A stretch of DNA of 64,000 nt from Victivallis sp. Marseille-Q1083 (GTDB lineage: Bacteria > Verrucomicrobiota > Lentisphaeria > Victivallales > Victivallaceae): NCBI RefSeq assembly GCF_903645315.1, contig NZ_CAHJXL010000002.1, forward strand, positions 764,017 through 828,016, read 5' to 3'. The notes beneath the pieces were generated by a model. That model was not told the DNA's origin. It was given only the letters and a program-made list of their open reading frames with translations, and did not search any database. Position numbers and translations under genes: made by a program. Of the stretch, positions 25,877-34,707 are shown piece by piece. Positions within the stretch are counted from its first letter, which is position 1; each line of letters opens with the position of its first letter.

Positions 25877-26980
25877 ATGTTGGAGCAGCTCGAAAAAAGG
25901 CGTTATACCTGCCGTGATATTGCTCGGGAACTGGAAACTTATATTGTCGGCAATCAACTGGCCGAAGGCGTGGCTTTGTCCAGTACGGTCGATATCGCCC
26001 GGCGCTATGACGTTTCGGAAAAAACCGTTCACCGGGCCATCGGGCATCTGGTGGACAAGGGGATGGTTTACCGGGTGCGCGGCAATGGGACTTATGTCCG
26101 CAATGCCTTGAGTACCAGCAATAGTTTGCGGATCGGTATTTTTGACTTCACTTGTGCGACGATGGAAATTCCGGCGTTGGACCGCTTGGCGTTCGACAAT
26201 GAAATGCAGGAATTTTATCATGCGCTGGAAAGCGGCGGTCATTCGGTGGAGTTATTTTTCGACTCTTCGCCGGCGAATGTCCGGGCGTTGTTGCGCGTCA
26301 ACCTTGAGGCATTTGATGTGATCGTGGTCAAAGCCGGTTATCTGGATAATCTGGATGCCAGAAGGAAATTGCTTGAAACCAAAACCAAAATCATTTTGTA
26401 TGGCGACGACGCTTTCAATTACGGTCCCTGGCATCAAGTCTTTTACGATTACCGGAATGGCTTTAAAAATGCTTTGCTTTATCTATGCGATCGGAAATTC
26501 AAGGAGATTTTTGTTGCCGGCTGCATGGGGTTGATCACTTGGGAACGGCGTTTCGGTGCCTTGGCTGGGATCGCAGACGAAATCGGTTTTGGCGCAGAAC
26601 ATCTGCATTTGATGCCAGGACCGGTCAATTTCGATTTGCCGGTGTTGTTCGGCAGGGAATGCGGTAAATATTTCCTCCGTCACTTTAAATGCAATACCGC
26701 CATTGTTTCTTTGAGCGATTATCTAACCGTCGGCATCATGGATGCGTTGAAAGATCATGGTTTGCAATTGGGCCGTGATGTCATTCTGGTCAGTTATGAC
26801 AATTTGCTCCGACAATTGCCGTCCTTTACCAGCAAATGTCATTTCAGTTCGATCGTTCACCCGTTACCGGCGGCTTATCGGCAGATGTTGAAATTGGTGA
26901 CGGAAGTGGCGTCGGACCGACACAATGAATATTTCCGGGCCTACGCCATCGCCGCCCATGATTTTATTTATGAAGATTAG
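25877..26980 (+). CDS. GntR-LacI hybrid transcriptional regulator
   Basis: A 367-residue DNA-binding regulator. An N-terminal GntR winged helix (~10-78) contains DIARRYDVSEKTVHRAIGHL and the wing GMVYRVRGNGTYV. It is joined to a periplasmic-binding-like LacI sensor domain (~85-360) with VIVVKAGYLDN, YGDDAFNYG, the GFKNALLYL-type hinge region and AIVSLSDYLTVGIMDAL. AraR-like proteins of this build sense sugars. The following genes encode a prepilin-like protein and a glycosidase-like protein, so a carbohydrate effector is likely. It may control its own promoter through the repeats at 25756. Confidence 0.88.
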   Translation: MLEQLEKRRYTCRDIARELETYIVGNQLAEGVALSSTVDIARRYDVSEKTVHRAIGHLVDKGMVYRVRGNGTYVRNALSTSNSLRIGIFDFTCATMEIPALDRLAFDNEMQEFYHALESGGHSVELFFDSSPANVRALLRVNLEAFDVIVVKAGYLDNLDARRKLLETKTKIILYGDDAFNYGPWHQVFYDYRNGFKNALLYLCDRKFKEIFVAGCMGLITWERRFGALAGIADEIGFGAEHLHLMPGPVNFDLPVLFGRECGKYFLRHFKCNTAIVSLSDYLTVGIMDALKDHGLQLGRDVILVSYDNLLRQLPSFTSKCHFSSIVHPLPAAYRQMLKLVTEVASDRHNEYFRAYAIAAHDFIYED

Positions 26981-27069
26981 AAAGTGATTGGCAAACGGTA
27001 ACTCTATTTGTGCAAAAAACAAACAACCGGTAGATTAAAAAAATCCAACATTCAGGAAAGGAAAACAAA

Positions 27070-27840
<771 letters not shown>

Positions 27841-27939
27841 CGCGGTCAAACGGGCGATCTATCAAATCCGGGAGGTGACGGCCGATAAAAATATCGGCCG
27901 CCAGCCTGGGCCGGTCATGAAAGATTGAGGAGGAAGAAA

Positions 27940-29955
27940 ATGATATTGAGAGTTTTCCTCTGTCTGCTGTTCCTGGGCAGTATGATGCTTGGATGTCCGG
28001 GAATGGCCGACGCATGGAGTGACTATACGGTTGGGACAAAGGATAATCCGCTGAAAGAGGTATTGATCAACGGTAATTTTAACCGGGGTACTGAAGGCTG
28101 GAACCTCGGGGAAGAATTTCGGGCGACCATGGGAGGGCGCAGTGACACCGGGGCGTTGCAATGCGTTCGGCAAGAAGATGAAAAATATACGTTGGCCACC
28201 CAGCCGGTTGAATTGCGCCCGAATACCCGCTATCGCCTGAGCGGTTGGATTCGAACCGAAAATATGACCGGGGAGGGGGCGATCTTCTGTATCGAATGGT
28301 ATGAAAACGGTCAGTATGTCGGTGGTCGTTACAGGCCGGGAGTGACCTCGAACGACTGGACGCTATTGACGGATGAATTTACGACTGTCGACAATCCGCA
28401 GGCCGAATATCGGGTCGCGCTGCTGATCCGGAAGGGGAGTACCGGAACGGCTTATTTCGATGACTTTTCCCTGGTGGAGAATCGCCCGGTCTGGAATTGC
28501 TATCTGATCAATCCGCAGCCCAATGCTCTGACGACGGAAGGCGGTCAATTGGAATTGGGCAGTATCGTGGTCGGGAAGTTCGAATATGACCAATCCGCCA
28601 CGCCGGAACTGGCGTGCCGGTACTGTCTGTCGGCCGGCGATGGCCGGATATGGGCCGAAGGAACGGCAGAACTTGGAGTCGACAATCGATTCGAATTGGT
28701 GTTGGACGCCTTGCCGGCCGGGGAATATCGTCTGCGTTGTCAATTGGTTGACCGGACCAACCAATTGATCCTGGCCGAAAAAATTTTGCCGGTGGAAATT
28801 GTCACGCCGGCCCAGTTAAGTGGTCGGCGGGTCAGAATCGATCGGCTGGGGCGGACGCTGGTTGACGGCAAGCCCTACCTGCCGCTGGGCCTTTATTTCA
28901 GCAATGTCAATCCGCAGAATCTGGCGGAAGTGATCGACAGTCCGTTCAACTGCATCCTGCCTTACAGCAGCGCCAATTTGACGTTGCGCCGGGACGGCAA
29001 GGCAGACCGGGACAGCATCCGGGAAGTGCTCGACTATCTGGCGGCACATGAAAAGATGATCATCTTTTCACTCAAGGATGCTTACCCGGACACTCAGTGG
29101 CAATTGAGCGAATGGAATGGCGTGAAAGGTTGTGATGAAGTGGTCGCGGCGATCGTCGAGACCTATAGAGACCATCCGGCGCTTCTCGCCTGGTACAGTT
29201 GTGATGAAATGGAGTCGGCACGGGCCGGGGAGTTGTTCGCGCGCCGGGAGTTGCTGCATCGATTGGATGACAATCATCCCTCCTGGGCGGTATATTACCA
29301 GTATAACGATTTCCCTTTTTATGTCGGCGCCCAGGATATCATGGGCGTGGACCCTTATCCGATTGTGGCAAAAACTTCCCGGGATCAAAAAGTGGTGCTG
29401 CGCCATCTGGAACAGGTCCGGCAATTGCAGCGGAGCCGGAACGGAACGGTGGCGCTGTGGGTGGTGCCGCAGGCTCACAACGTCGGCATTTACCGGAAAG
29501 ATGACAGTTTGTTCCATACCGACTACCGTTATCCGACCCGGCAGGAGATGTTGTCGATTGCGCTGCTGGAAGCGATTTATGGAGCCAGGGGATTCGTGTT
29601 TTATTCTTACTTCGATCTGCTGGCCGGACCGGATGAAGACCAATATCGAATCCGCTGGCCGGAACTCAAGGCCGTGGCGGCGGAACTGAAAGCGCTGGAA
29701 CCGTTCCTCTTGTCGAAGTGGCCGATCCGCACTCCGGCGATCGGAACAGAAAGCGGAGAAATCAATGCCGGAACGTTCCAGAGCGATGACGGCCGGACTG
29801 CGGTATTGATCAGTGCGATCGGTCCCGGTCCGGCTGAGGCGACACTGGAGGTCGGGATTGTCGGGCTGCAAAGCCGTTGCGGCAACACGACTGAAATTGC
29901 TCCCGGTGTCTACCGGTTTGCCGGAGAGGATATCTGCGGCGATATTTTGCGTTGA
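27940..29955 (+). CDS. Secreted glycoside-hydrolase-like protein with N-terminal carbohydrate-binding-type domain
   Basis: A 671-residue exported protein. The start at ATG 27940 has AGGAGGAAG just upstream. The signal sequence MILRVFLCLLFLGSMMLGC may be a lipobox (MLGC). Residues ~40-170 form a CBM-like jelly roll (LINGNFNRGTEGWN to TAYFDDFSLVE). A beta-sandwich follows to ~300. The C-terminal part opens GRTLVDGKPYLPLGLYFS and has TIM-barrel-type strands (MIIFSLKDAYPD, LLAWYSCDEMES, DIMGVDPYP). The Glu in DEMES is a candidate acid/base, but no GH family can be named safely. Confidence 0.7.
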   Translation: MILRVFLCLLFLGSMMLGCPGMADAWSDYTVGTKDNPLKEVLINGNFNRGTEGWNLGEEFRATMGGRSDTGALQCVRQEDEKYTLATQPVELRPNTRYRLSGWIRTENMTGEGAIFCIEWYENGQYVGGRYRPGVTSNDWTLLTDEFTTVDNPQAEYRVALLIRKGSTGTAYFDDFSLVENRPVWNCYLINPQPNALTTEGGQLELGSIVVGKFEYDQSATPELACRYCLSAGDGRIWAEGTAELGVDNRFELVLDALPAGEYRLRCQLVDRTNQLILAEKILPVEIVTPAQLSGRRVRIDRLGRTLVDGKPYLPLGLYFSNVNPQNLAEVIDSPFNCILPYSSANLTLRRDGKADRDSIREVLDYLAAHEKMIIFSLKDAYPDTQWQLSEWNGVKGCDEVVAAIVETYRDHPALLAWYSCDEMESARAGELFARRELLHRLDDNHPSWAVYYQYNDFPFYVGAQDIMGVDPYPIVAKTSRDQKVVLRHLEQVRQLQRSRNGTVALWVVPQAHNVGIYRKDDSLFHTDYRYPTRQEMLSIALLEAIYGARGFVFYSYFDLLAGPDEDQYRIRWPELKAVAAELKALEPFLLSKWPIRTPAIGTESGEINAGTFQSDDGRTAVLISAIGPGPAEATLEVGIVGLQSRCGNTTEIAPGVYRFAGEDICGDILR

Positions 29956-29965
29956 AATGAGGAAT

Positions 29966-30004
29966 ACCGCCGGCGGCCGTCCTGCTGCTCCGGCCGCCGG
30001 CGGT
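29966..30004 (+). terminator. Intrinsic terminator between convergent genes
   Basis: A perfect 14-base-pair stem ACCGCCGGCGGCCG (29966-29979) pairs with 29991-30004, followed by TCTTTT. It serves the glycosidase-like gene on the plus strand. The convergent glycosyltransferase gene stops at 30009, at its edge. Confidence 0.88.
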
Positions 30005-30008
30005 TCTT

Positions 30009-31739
30009 TTATGGTTGAGTCACTGACAGCAGCACTGCCGGGTATTGGTGATTTTCGACCGTCTTCAGCAGTTCCCGGTAACCGCCCGGCCGGCGCTGCA
30101 GCAGATTTTCGGCGCATTCCGGATCGGTCAGCACATAATCGCAGGGAGGCAATTCTTCGTCGGTGGTCACGTAACTGTACGGCCGGTCGATGAAGAAGAT
30201 CAACTCCGTATTGAAGTCGTCGTAAAAGACCAGTCGCTTGCCCGGTTCCATGTACTGCCTGGCCTCTTTGGCGAAGAACTTGACCGTCTTGAAGCCGTCG
30301 GTGCCGGGTTGGATGATCGCATGGTAACAACTGAAAATTCCCAGGATGATGATGGCGACGCCGGTGAACACTTCGAAAAATTTCCGTTTCTCCAACAGTT
30401 TTCCGAACCAGAACAATACGCCGAGCGTGACGGCCAGCGCCGGGATTACCCACAGCAGGTGATCGTTCAGGAAATTGCCGATCATGATCATCGTCATGCC
30501 GTCGCGCCTGGCCAGGTGCGGAATCCGGTCATCGACCGCCATCTGGCCGATGGTTTCGATAACGCCGAAACCGTTGAGCGCCATCATCAGCAGGCTCAAC
30601 GCGCCGATGCCGTAAAAGACAATCTGCCAGCGCCGGTGCAGCGCCGGCGGATTGCTGCAGAAACGGTCGATCGCCCGGGCGGTCAGGATGGCCAGCGCCG
30701 GGTAGAGCGGCAGCAGATAATCGCCGCGTTTCAAGGCCGACAGCGTGAAAAAGAGAAAACCGGTGATCACCCACATCGCCAGAAAGACGGTGTCCGGCCG
30801 GAAACGCAGTTTCCAGAGGTTTTTGCGATAGCCGATCAGCGCCAGCACACTGACCAGCGACCAGGGCAGGGCGCCGGCCAGCAGTTTCGGGAAATAATAA
30901 AGCCAGGGCATCCGTTCGCCGTTGCGGTAGGTCGACCCGATGCCGGTGAAGCGCCGGATATTCTGGTCGAGCAGGAATTCGCGGAAAAATGCTCCATCGG
31001 TACGGATATTTTCCTGAATGTACCAGGGCGCCGTCACCGCCAGGAAGAGCAGCGCGCCGCGGCACGGCCGCAGTTCCCAGATCATTTTCCAGCGCCGGCT
31101 CCACAGCAGCATCCCCAGCACGACCAACCCGGCCAGCAGCAGCGCCAGCGGTCCTTTGAAAAGGACGCTCAAGCCGAGCAGCAGATAAAACAGGTAAATA
31201 CGCCAATTGGCCTGCCATTGCTGAAAATAGCCGAAATACAGAAATACCATCGACCAGGTAAACGCGCCGGCGAAAGTCATATCGATGTGCGCCAGCCGGG
31301 CGAGGTTGGCAAAGGTTGCCATCGAACTGAGGACCACGACGCTGATACAGGCGGTTCGTACTCCGTAGATGCGGCCGGCCAGCAGCGCCGCTCCCAGGAC
31401 GGTCAGCAGCGCCGCCAGCGCCGAAGGCAGCCGGACCGCCCACTCCACCGCGATGATATCCGGGTTGCCGTCCAGATGGAATAAGGAACCGAACGCGGCG
31501 CAAATCCAGTAATAAGCGATCGGCTTCTCGTTGTCGATCCCGCCGGGAAAATGCATGTTCATCCAATCCCCGCTGCGCAGCATCTGCCGGGCGATGATGG
31601 CGCTGCGGCCCTCCTGGGCGGCGTAAATGCCGTCGGCGCCGAGATTGATGAAGAAAATCGCCGCGGCGAAAAGCAAGGCGGCATAGAACCATTTCTGACG
31701 GAAAAGCTGCTTGAAATTGAAAAGAATCGTCTGCTCCAT
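30009..31739 (-). CDS. ArnT/PMT-type (GT39/GT83-like) membrane glycosyltransferase
   Basis: A 576-residue polytopic protein. The first periplasmic loop after TM1 (FINLGADGIYAAQEGRSAIIARQMLRSGDW) has the acidic DGIYAAQE motif of the PMT_2/ArnT family, followed by NEKPIAYYW. About 11 hydrophobic helices follow, then a soluble C-terminal domain (~480-576). These enzymes use polyprenyl-phosphate sugars to decorate lipid A or proteins on the outer face of the inner membrane. I start at ATG 31739, with AGAGGAGAAC upstream, instead of a longer frame. It stands alone; the acceptor is unknown. Confidence 0.85.
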   Translation of the reverse strand: MEQTILFNFKQLFRQKWFYAALLFAAAIFFINLGADGIYAAQEGRSAIIARQMLRSGDWMNMHFPGGIDNEKPIAYYWICAAFGSLFHLDGNPDIIAVEWAVRLPSALAALLTVLGAALLAGRIYGVRTACISVVVLSSMATFANLARLAHIDMTFAGAFTWSMVFLYFGYFQQWQANWRIYLFYLLLGLSVLFKGPLALLLAGLVVLGMLLWSRRWKMIWELRPCRGALLFLAVTAPWYIQENIRTDGAFFREFLLDQNIRRFTGIGSTYRNGERMPWLYYFPKLLAGALPWSLVSVLALIGYRKNLWKLRFRPDTVFLAMWVITGFLFFTLSALKRGDYLLPLYPALAILTARAIDRFCSNPPALHRRWQIVFYGIGALSLLMMALNGFGVIETIGQMAVDDRIPHLARRDGMTMIMIGNFLNDHLLWVIPALAVTLGVLFWFGKLLEKRKFFEVFTGVAIIILGIFSCYHAIIQPGTDGFKTVKFFAKEARQYMEPGKRLVFYDDFNTELIFFIDRPYSYVTTDEELPPCDYVLTDPECAENLLQRRPGGYRELLKTVENHQYPAVLLSVTQP

Positions 31740-31871
31740 TGTTCTCCTCTGGATTTGAAAATAGCCGGTGAAATATCGCGGTAATATACCAGCGGAACCT
31801 CCAAAAAGCAAGATGGTCTCAATCTTGAAAAAAATGATGAAAAAAATCAGTAAAAATTATTACTCTTTCAG

Positions 31872-31900
31872 TTGTTTCCAGGCAAAAATCATTGTATAGT
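31872..31900 (+). promoter_or_regulatory. Sigma-70-type promoter of a possible small RNA
   Basis: TTGTTT (31872-31877), exactly 17 bases, then TATAGT (31895-31900). It points rightward into a region with no protein gene on that strand before mraZ at 32746. A transcript would start near 31907. Confidence 0.5.
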
Positions 31901-31906
31901 ATATAC

Positions 31907-32054
31907 GGCTGTGAGCGTACATATGGAAGAGTTTTGATCAATGAGAAGAGAAAAGACTGGTGCTCGACATGCTGAACCGGCCGTACAGATTACGGCGAAC
32001 CTGAACTTGAAAGCCTGACCCCGGGGAGTTTTCTCCAAGGCGTCAGGCTTTCAA
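31907..32054 (+). ncRNA. Candidate small RNA or leader ending in a hairpin
   Basis: A ~150-base unit between a good promoter and a strong hairpin, in the gap between divergent genes. It contains a 25-codon frame from ATG 31941 (MRREKTGARHAEPAVQ) with a weak ribosome site, whose stop lies inside the hairpin's left arm. It also has a small internal hairpin around CCGGCCG. It matches no RNA family that I know (not SRP, 6S, RNase P or tmRNA pieces). It could equally be a short peptide gene. Confidence 0.35.
32007..32054. terminator. Hairpin terminator
   Basis: TTGAAAGCCTGAC (32007-32019) pairs perfectly with 32042-32054 and has an inner GGAG/CTCC stem. Rightward it is followed by ATTTGTTT. It lies 20 bases beyond the stop of the leftward zinc-ribbon gene (32074), so it may serve that gene, the rightward small transcript, or both. 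Confidence 0.6.
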
Positions 32055-32073
32055 ATTTGTTTGGGGACCGTTT

Positions 32074-32562
32074 TCAAACCAGCAGCACGATGCGGCGCTG
32101 GCAGTTGGTGCATTCAATGTTCTGACCGACGTATTCCTTGCCGCCCTGATATTTCTGGCCGCAATAGGGACAGAAGAACGTATAAAGAGTCTCCTTCTTT
32201 TGCGAAGGATCCATCGGTTGATAATTGAGCAGTTCGTTGTTCAACGCTCCCATGATTTCCCGCAGATGGTTTCGGCGTTTTTCCGGCGGCCGCACATTGT
32301 TCAACAACGCTCCGGTCGGATTCGGCACGGTCAGAATGGTCACCGCGGCAGACTGATTGTCACAGTTGGAAACCGTGATGGTCAGCTCCTCGACCGAAGA
32401 AAATAAAGCGCTCTGTGCTTTCAGGTGAATGCTATGCTGTTCGGCGTCAAGGCCGACGGTTTCGAAGCCTTCCAGTTTTTCGATTGCGCTCTGAAGCGCC
32501 TGGAAGGTATCTTCCAACGAATAATTGACCTGAAATCTGCTTTCCTGCTCATTGCTGCTCAT
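32074..32562 (-). CDS. Zinc-ribbon protein of unknown function
   Basis: A 162-residue protein. The first ~95 residues form an alpha/beta domain (FQALQSAIEKLEGFETVGLD, then HIHLKAQ-like strands). The C-terminus is a zinc ribbon with two CxxC knuckles: FCPYCGQKY and CTNCQRR. Between them lies GGKEYVGQNIEC. Zinc ribbons of this kind occur in many cytoplasmic proteins of this phylum. There is no membrane segment. It is a single gene, divergent from mraZ. Confidence 0.6.
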   Translation of the reverse strand: MSSNEQESRFQVNYSLEDTFQALQSAIEKLEGFETVGLDAEQHSIHLKAQSALFSSVEELTITVSNCDNQSAAVTILTVPNPTGALLNNVRPPEKRRNHLREIMGALNNELLNYQPMDPSQKKETLYTFFCPYCGQKYQGGKEYVGQNIECTNCQRRIVLLV

Positions 32563-32681
32563 AGCGACTCCTGCGGCGTGGGTTCATACTTTCCTGATTC
32601 TAAACAATGCCATCGAAATCGATGAAATACAACCAAATTCATCATTTTTTCATAAAAATTGGCCTTTTTTTCTTTTTGCGG

Positions 32682-32709
32682 TTGAAAATGGATTAAAATG
32701 GAATATAAT
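32682..32709 (+). promoter_or_regulatory. Promoter of mraZ
   Basis: TTGAAA (32682-32687), 16 bases, then a perfect TATAAT (32704-32709). A second TATAAT lies ten bases on, at 32714-32719. The promoter is entirely covered by the four ATGGA repeats described next. Confidence 0.7.
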
Positions 32710-32722
32710 GGAATATAATGGA
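32688..32722 (+). promoter_or_regulatory. Four ATGGA repeats at 10-bp period: predicted MraZ operator
   Basis: ATGGA occurs at 32688, 32698, 32708 and 32718, exactly ten bases apart, 24 bases before the mraZ ATG. MraZ is known to repress its own promoter through three or four short direct repeats with 10-bp period (TGGGN in E. coli, AAAGTG-type in mollicutes). Number, spacing and place fit; the core word TGGA differs from TGGG. The repeats cover the spacer and -10 of the promoter, as expected for autorepression. Confidence 0.65.
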
Positions 32723-32745
32723 ACGAAAAAGAGGAAAACTGCGTC

Positions 32746-33231
32746 ATGTTGCCTTTTTGCGGACAGGACAAATGTTCCGTCGATGCCAACGGGCGAATCA
32801 AGTTGAGTCCCCGTCTGATCGAGGATTTCATGGCCCGCTGCAGCGGCGAGGTGGTGATGCACTGCCTGCCGGAAGGCGCGATCGCGCTGTATCCGGAAGA
32901 GGTCTTCCTCGAAATGCGGCGGCAGGAGACGCAGCCGATGGAAAAGATCGGTTCGAGCCTGGTCCTGCGGCGTTCGCTGCGCCGGTTCGGCGCGATGAGC
33001 CTGCCGGATAAAATCACCCGGCAGGGACGGCTGACCATTCCGGCCAGTTTTCGCGCGCCGACGTTGTTGACGCCCGGCGCGGATGCTTATGTCATCGGCA
33101 TTGAAATCGGTGCGGAAATCTGGAATGCCGCCCGGTGGAATGAAGAGATGGAATTGATCGCCCGGCATCAAGTTGACCGGGGGGAATTTGAAATGAACCT
33201 GGATTTACGAAAGGGAAGTGAAAATGATTGA
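32746..33231 (+). CDS. mraZ: MraZ transcriptional regulator
   Basis: A 161-residue protein with two SpoVT/AbrB-type domains. The first is around CSVDANGRIKLSPRLIEDF (~9-28), the second around ITRQGRLTIPASFRAP (~91-106). This double swapped-hairpin structure forms an octameric/dodecameric ring that binds direct repeats. MraZ normally heads the division and cell wall (dcw) cluster and represses it. Here it is followed by a small membrane protein and a heptosyltransferase-like gene, not by rsmH or ftsL. Its 3' end overlaps the next gene by eight bases. Confidence 0.85.
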   Translation: MLPFCGQDKCSVDANGRIKLSPRLIEDFMARCSGEVVMHCLPEGAIALYPEEVFLEMRRQETQPMEKIGSSLVLRRSLRRFGAMSLPDKITRQGRLTIPASFRAPTLLTPGADAYVIGIEIGAEIWNAARWNEEMELIARHQVDRGEFEMNLDLRKGSEND

Positions 33232-33505
33232 AAAATTGCGTTGTTCACGGCCCGGTATGACCTTGAAGCAATGTCATAACCGCTCTGTGGTTTTCGGCTT
33301 GATTGCCCTGGCGTCGATTCTGTTGCTGGGGTCGGTGGAATCCGGTGTGGCGATGAAGCGGCAGGGGCCGGTGACAGCCGAGGTGGCCGCCCGCCAGTCT
33401 CAAACTTTTCTGAATGATTTGCCATCCGGCGACCAGGCTGCCTGGCGGCGGGTGATCGACCGGAATCCCTTGCTGCTGATCAAGCTCAACAGCAACCCGA
33501 AGTAA
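33224..33505 (+). CDS. Small single-pass membrane protein coupled to mraZ
   Basis: A 93-residue protein. A basic cytoplasmic N-terminus (~25 residues) is followed by one membrane helix (VVFGLIALASILLLGSV, ~27-43) and a ~50-residue external part. Start ATG 33224 overlaps the mraZ stop; GGGAAG lies upstream. In standard dcw clusters ftsL follows mraZ and rsmH and has the same topology, but I see no leucine-zipper coiled coil after the helix. I do not assign ftsL. Confidence 0.6.
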   Translation: MIEKLRCSRPGMTLKQCHNRSVVFGLIALASILLLGSVESGVAMKRQGPVTAEVAARQSQTFLNDLPSGDQAAWRRVIDRNPLLLIKLNSNPK

Positions 33506-33589
33506 GAGCAGGCGAACCAAGCGGTGTTCAGGTTGATTTGTTTCCGATTCCGGTGTATGGTAAGAGGATGAAATTCGACAACGGACGGG

Positions 33590-34693
33590 ATGGAAACAGT
33601 GAGCACTTTGATTCAACAGCGAATTGCCGACCTGGCGCCGGCGCCGGTCTTTGCGGTGCAGCCGGTTGACGTATCGGGCGGCCGGGGAATTTTGTTGCGT
33701 TCGCCCAATTGGCTTGGCGACGCGGTGATGACGTTGCCGGCGCTCAAGCAGTTGCGCATGCTGTTGAAAGAGGGACAGCGGCTGATGGTGATCGCCCCGC
33801 CGGGGTTGAAGGATTTTTTTCAGGCTTTGCCGCTGGTGGACGACGTTTTGACGCCGGAAGCGGCGCATCGCCGCTGGTCGAGGACTTTTCGTGCCCGATT
33901 GGCCGCGCTGCAGCCGTCGCTGACGGTGATGTTCACCAATTCCCTGCGCGACGTCCTCCAGTTGCGGCTGGCCGGAATCAGCCGTATTTACGGCGCCAAA
34001 GCGCGCGGCCGCTCCTGGCTGCTGGAACGTTCTTTCGCATTTCCGCCGCGCCGGAGCGGCGAACTCAATGCCTTGCATCATGCCAACAAATATCTGGCGA
34101 TGGTGGCGGCTCTGGGTGCCCCGGCTTGGGACGGCAGCTTTCCGGAGTTTGTCGTCGAACCTCTGTCGCCGGCGAAGTGGCCGCAGTTAACTGCTTCCAA
34201 ACCGCTCATGACGTTGGCGGCCGGCGCCGCTTACGGGGCCGCCAAACGATGGCCGTCGGAATATTTCCGCGCCGTGGCCGAAATGTGGATCGGGCGGGGC
34301 GGACAAATTGCGGTGCTGGGCAGCGGCAAAGAGGTGAAAATCGGCGGGGAGATCGTCGAGGGGCTGCCGGCCGGCGTCGCCTGGAATCTGGCCGGACGGA
34401 CGAGCTTCGGCGAGCTGGTCGGCTGGCTGCGGCGATCGAAATGCTGTGTCGCCAACGACAGCGGCGTCATGCATCTGGCGGCGGCGCTGGGCGTTTCCGG
34501 CGTGGCGGTGTTCGGCCCGACCGATTATCTGGCGACCGGCCCGGTGTCGGACCACTGGGGACTGCTGTTTGAAGGAATCGACTGCGCACCCTGCTTCAAG
34601 CGGGAATGTCCGAACGGTTCGGCCCGGTGCATCCGGGAGATCACGCCGCGGCAGGTGATTGAGGCGGTCGATACGATGATTGGTGACCGGTAA
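33590..34693 (+). CDS. waaF: Lipopolysaccharide heptosyltransferase-like protein (GT9)
   Basis: A 367-residue GT9-family glycosyltransferase. The WaaF-type hallmarks are ILLRSPNWLGDAVMTLPALK (~35), AAGAAYGAAKRWP (~215), the C-terminal VANDSGVMHLAAALG (~285), VFGPTDYLATGP (~305) and CFKRECPNGSARCIREI near the end. WaaF adds the second heptose to the lipopolysaccharide core from ADP-heptose at the cytoplasmic side. There is an extra ~30-residue N-terminus before the first motif. It converges with nadE, with 14 bases between stops. The function class is secure; the exact acceptor is not. Confidence 0.82.
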   Translation: METVSTLIQQRIADLAPAPVFAVQPVDVSGGRGILLRSPNWLGDAVMTLPALKQLRMLLKEGQRLMVIAPPGLKDFFQALPLVDDVLTPEAAHRRWSRTFRARLAALQPSLTVMFTNSLRDVLQLRLAGISRIYGAKARGRSWLLERSFAFPPRRSGELNALHHANKYLAMVAALGAPAWDGSFPEFVVEPLSPAKWPQLTASKPLMTLAAGAAYGAAKRWPSEYFRAVAEMWIGRGGQIAVLGSGKEVKIGGEIVEGLPAGVAWNLAGRTSFGELVGWLRRSKCCVANDSGVMHLAAALGVSGVAVFGPTDYLATGPVSDHWGLLFEGIDCAPCFKRECPNGSARCIREITPRQVIEAVDTMIGDR

Positions 34694-34707
34694 CTTTCCG
34701 ATTTCCC

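Noticed and set aside
33224-33505. ftsL
   Set aside because: Position and topology fit, but there is no leucine-zipper coiled coil, and rsmH and ftsI are absent next to it.
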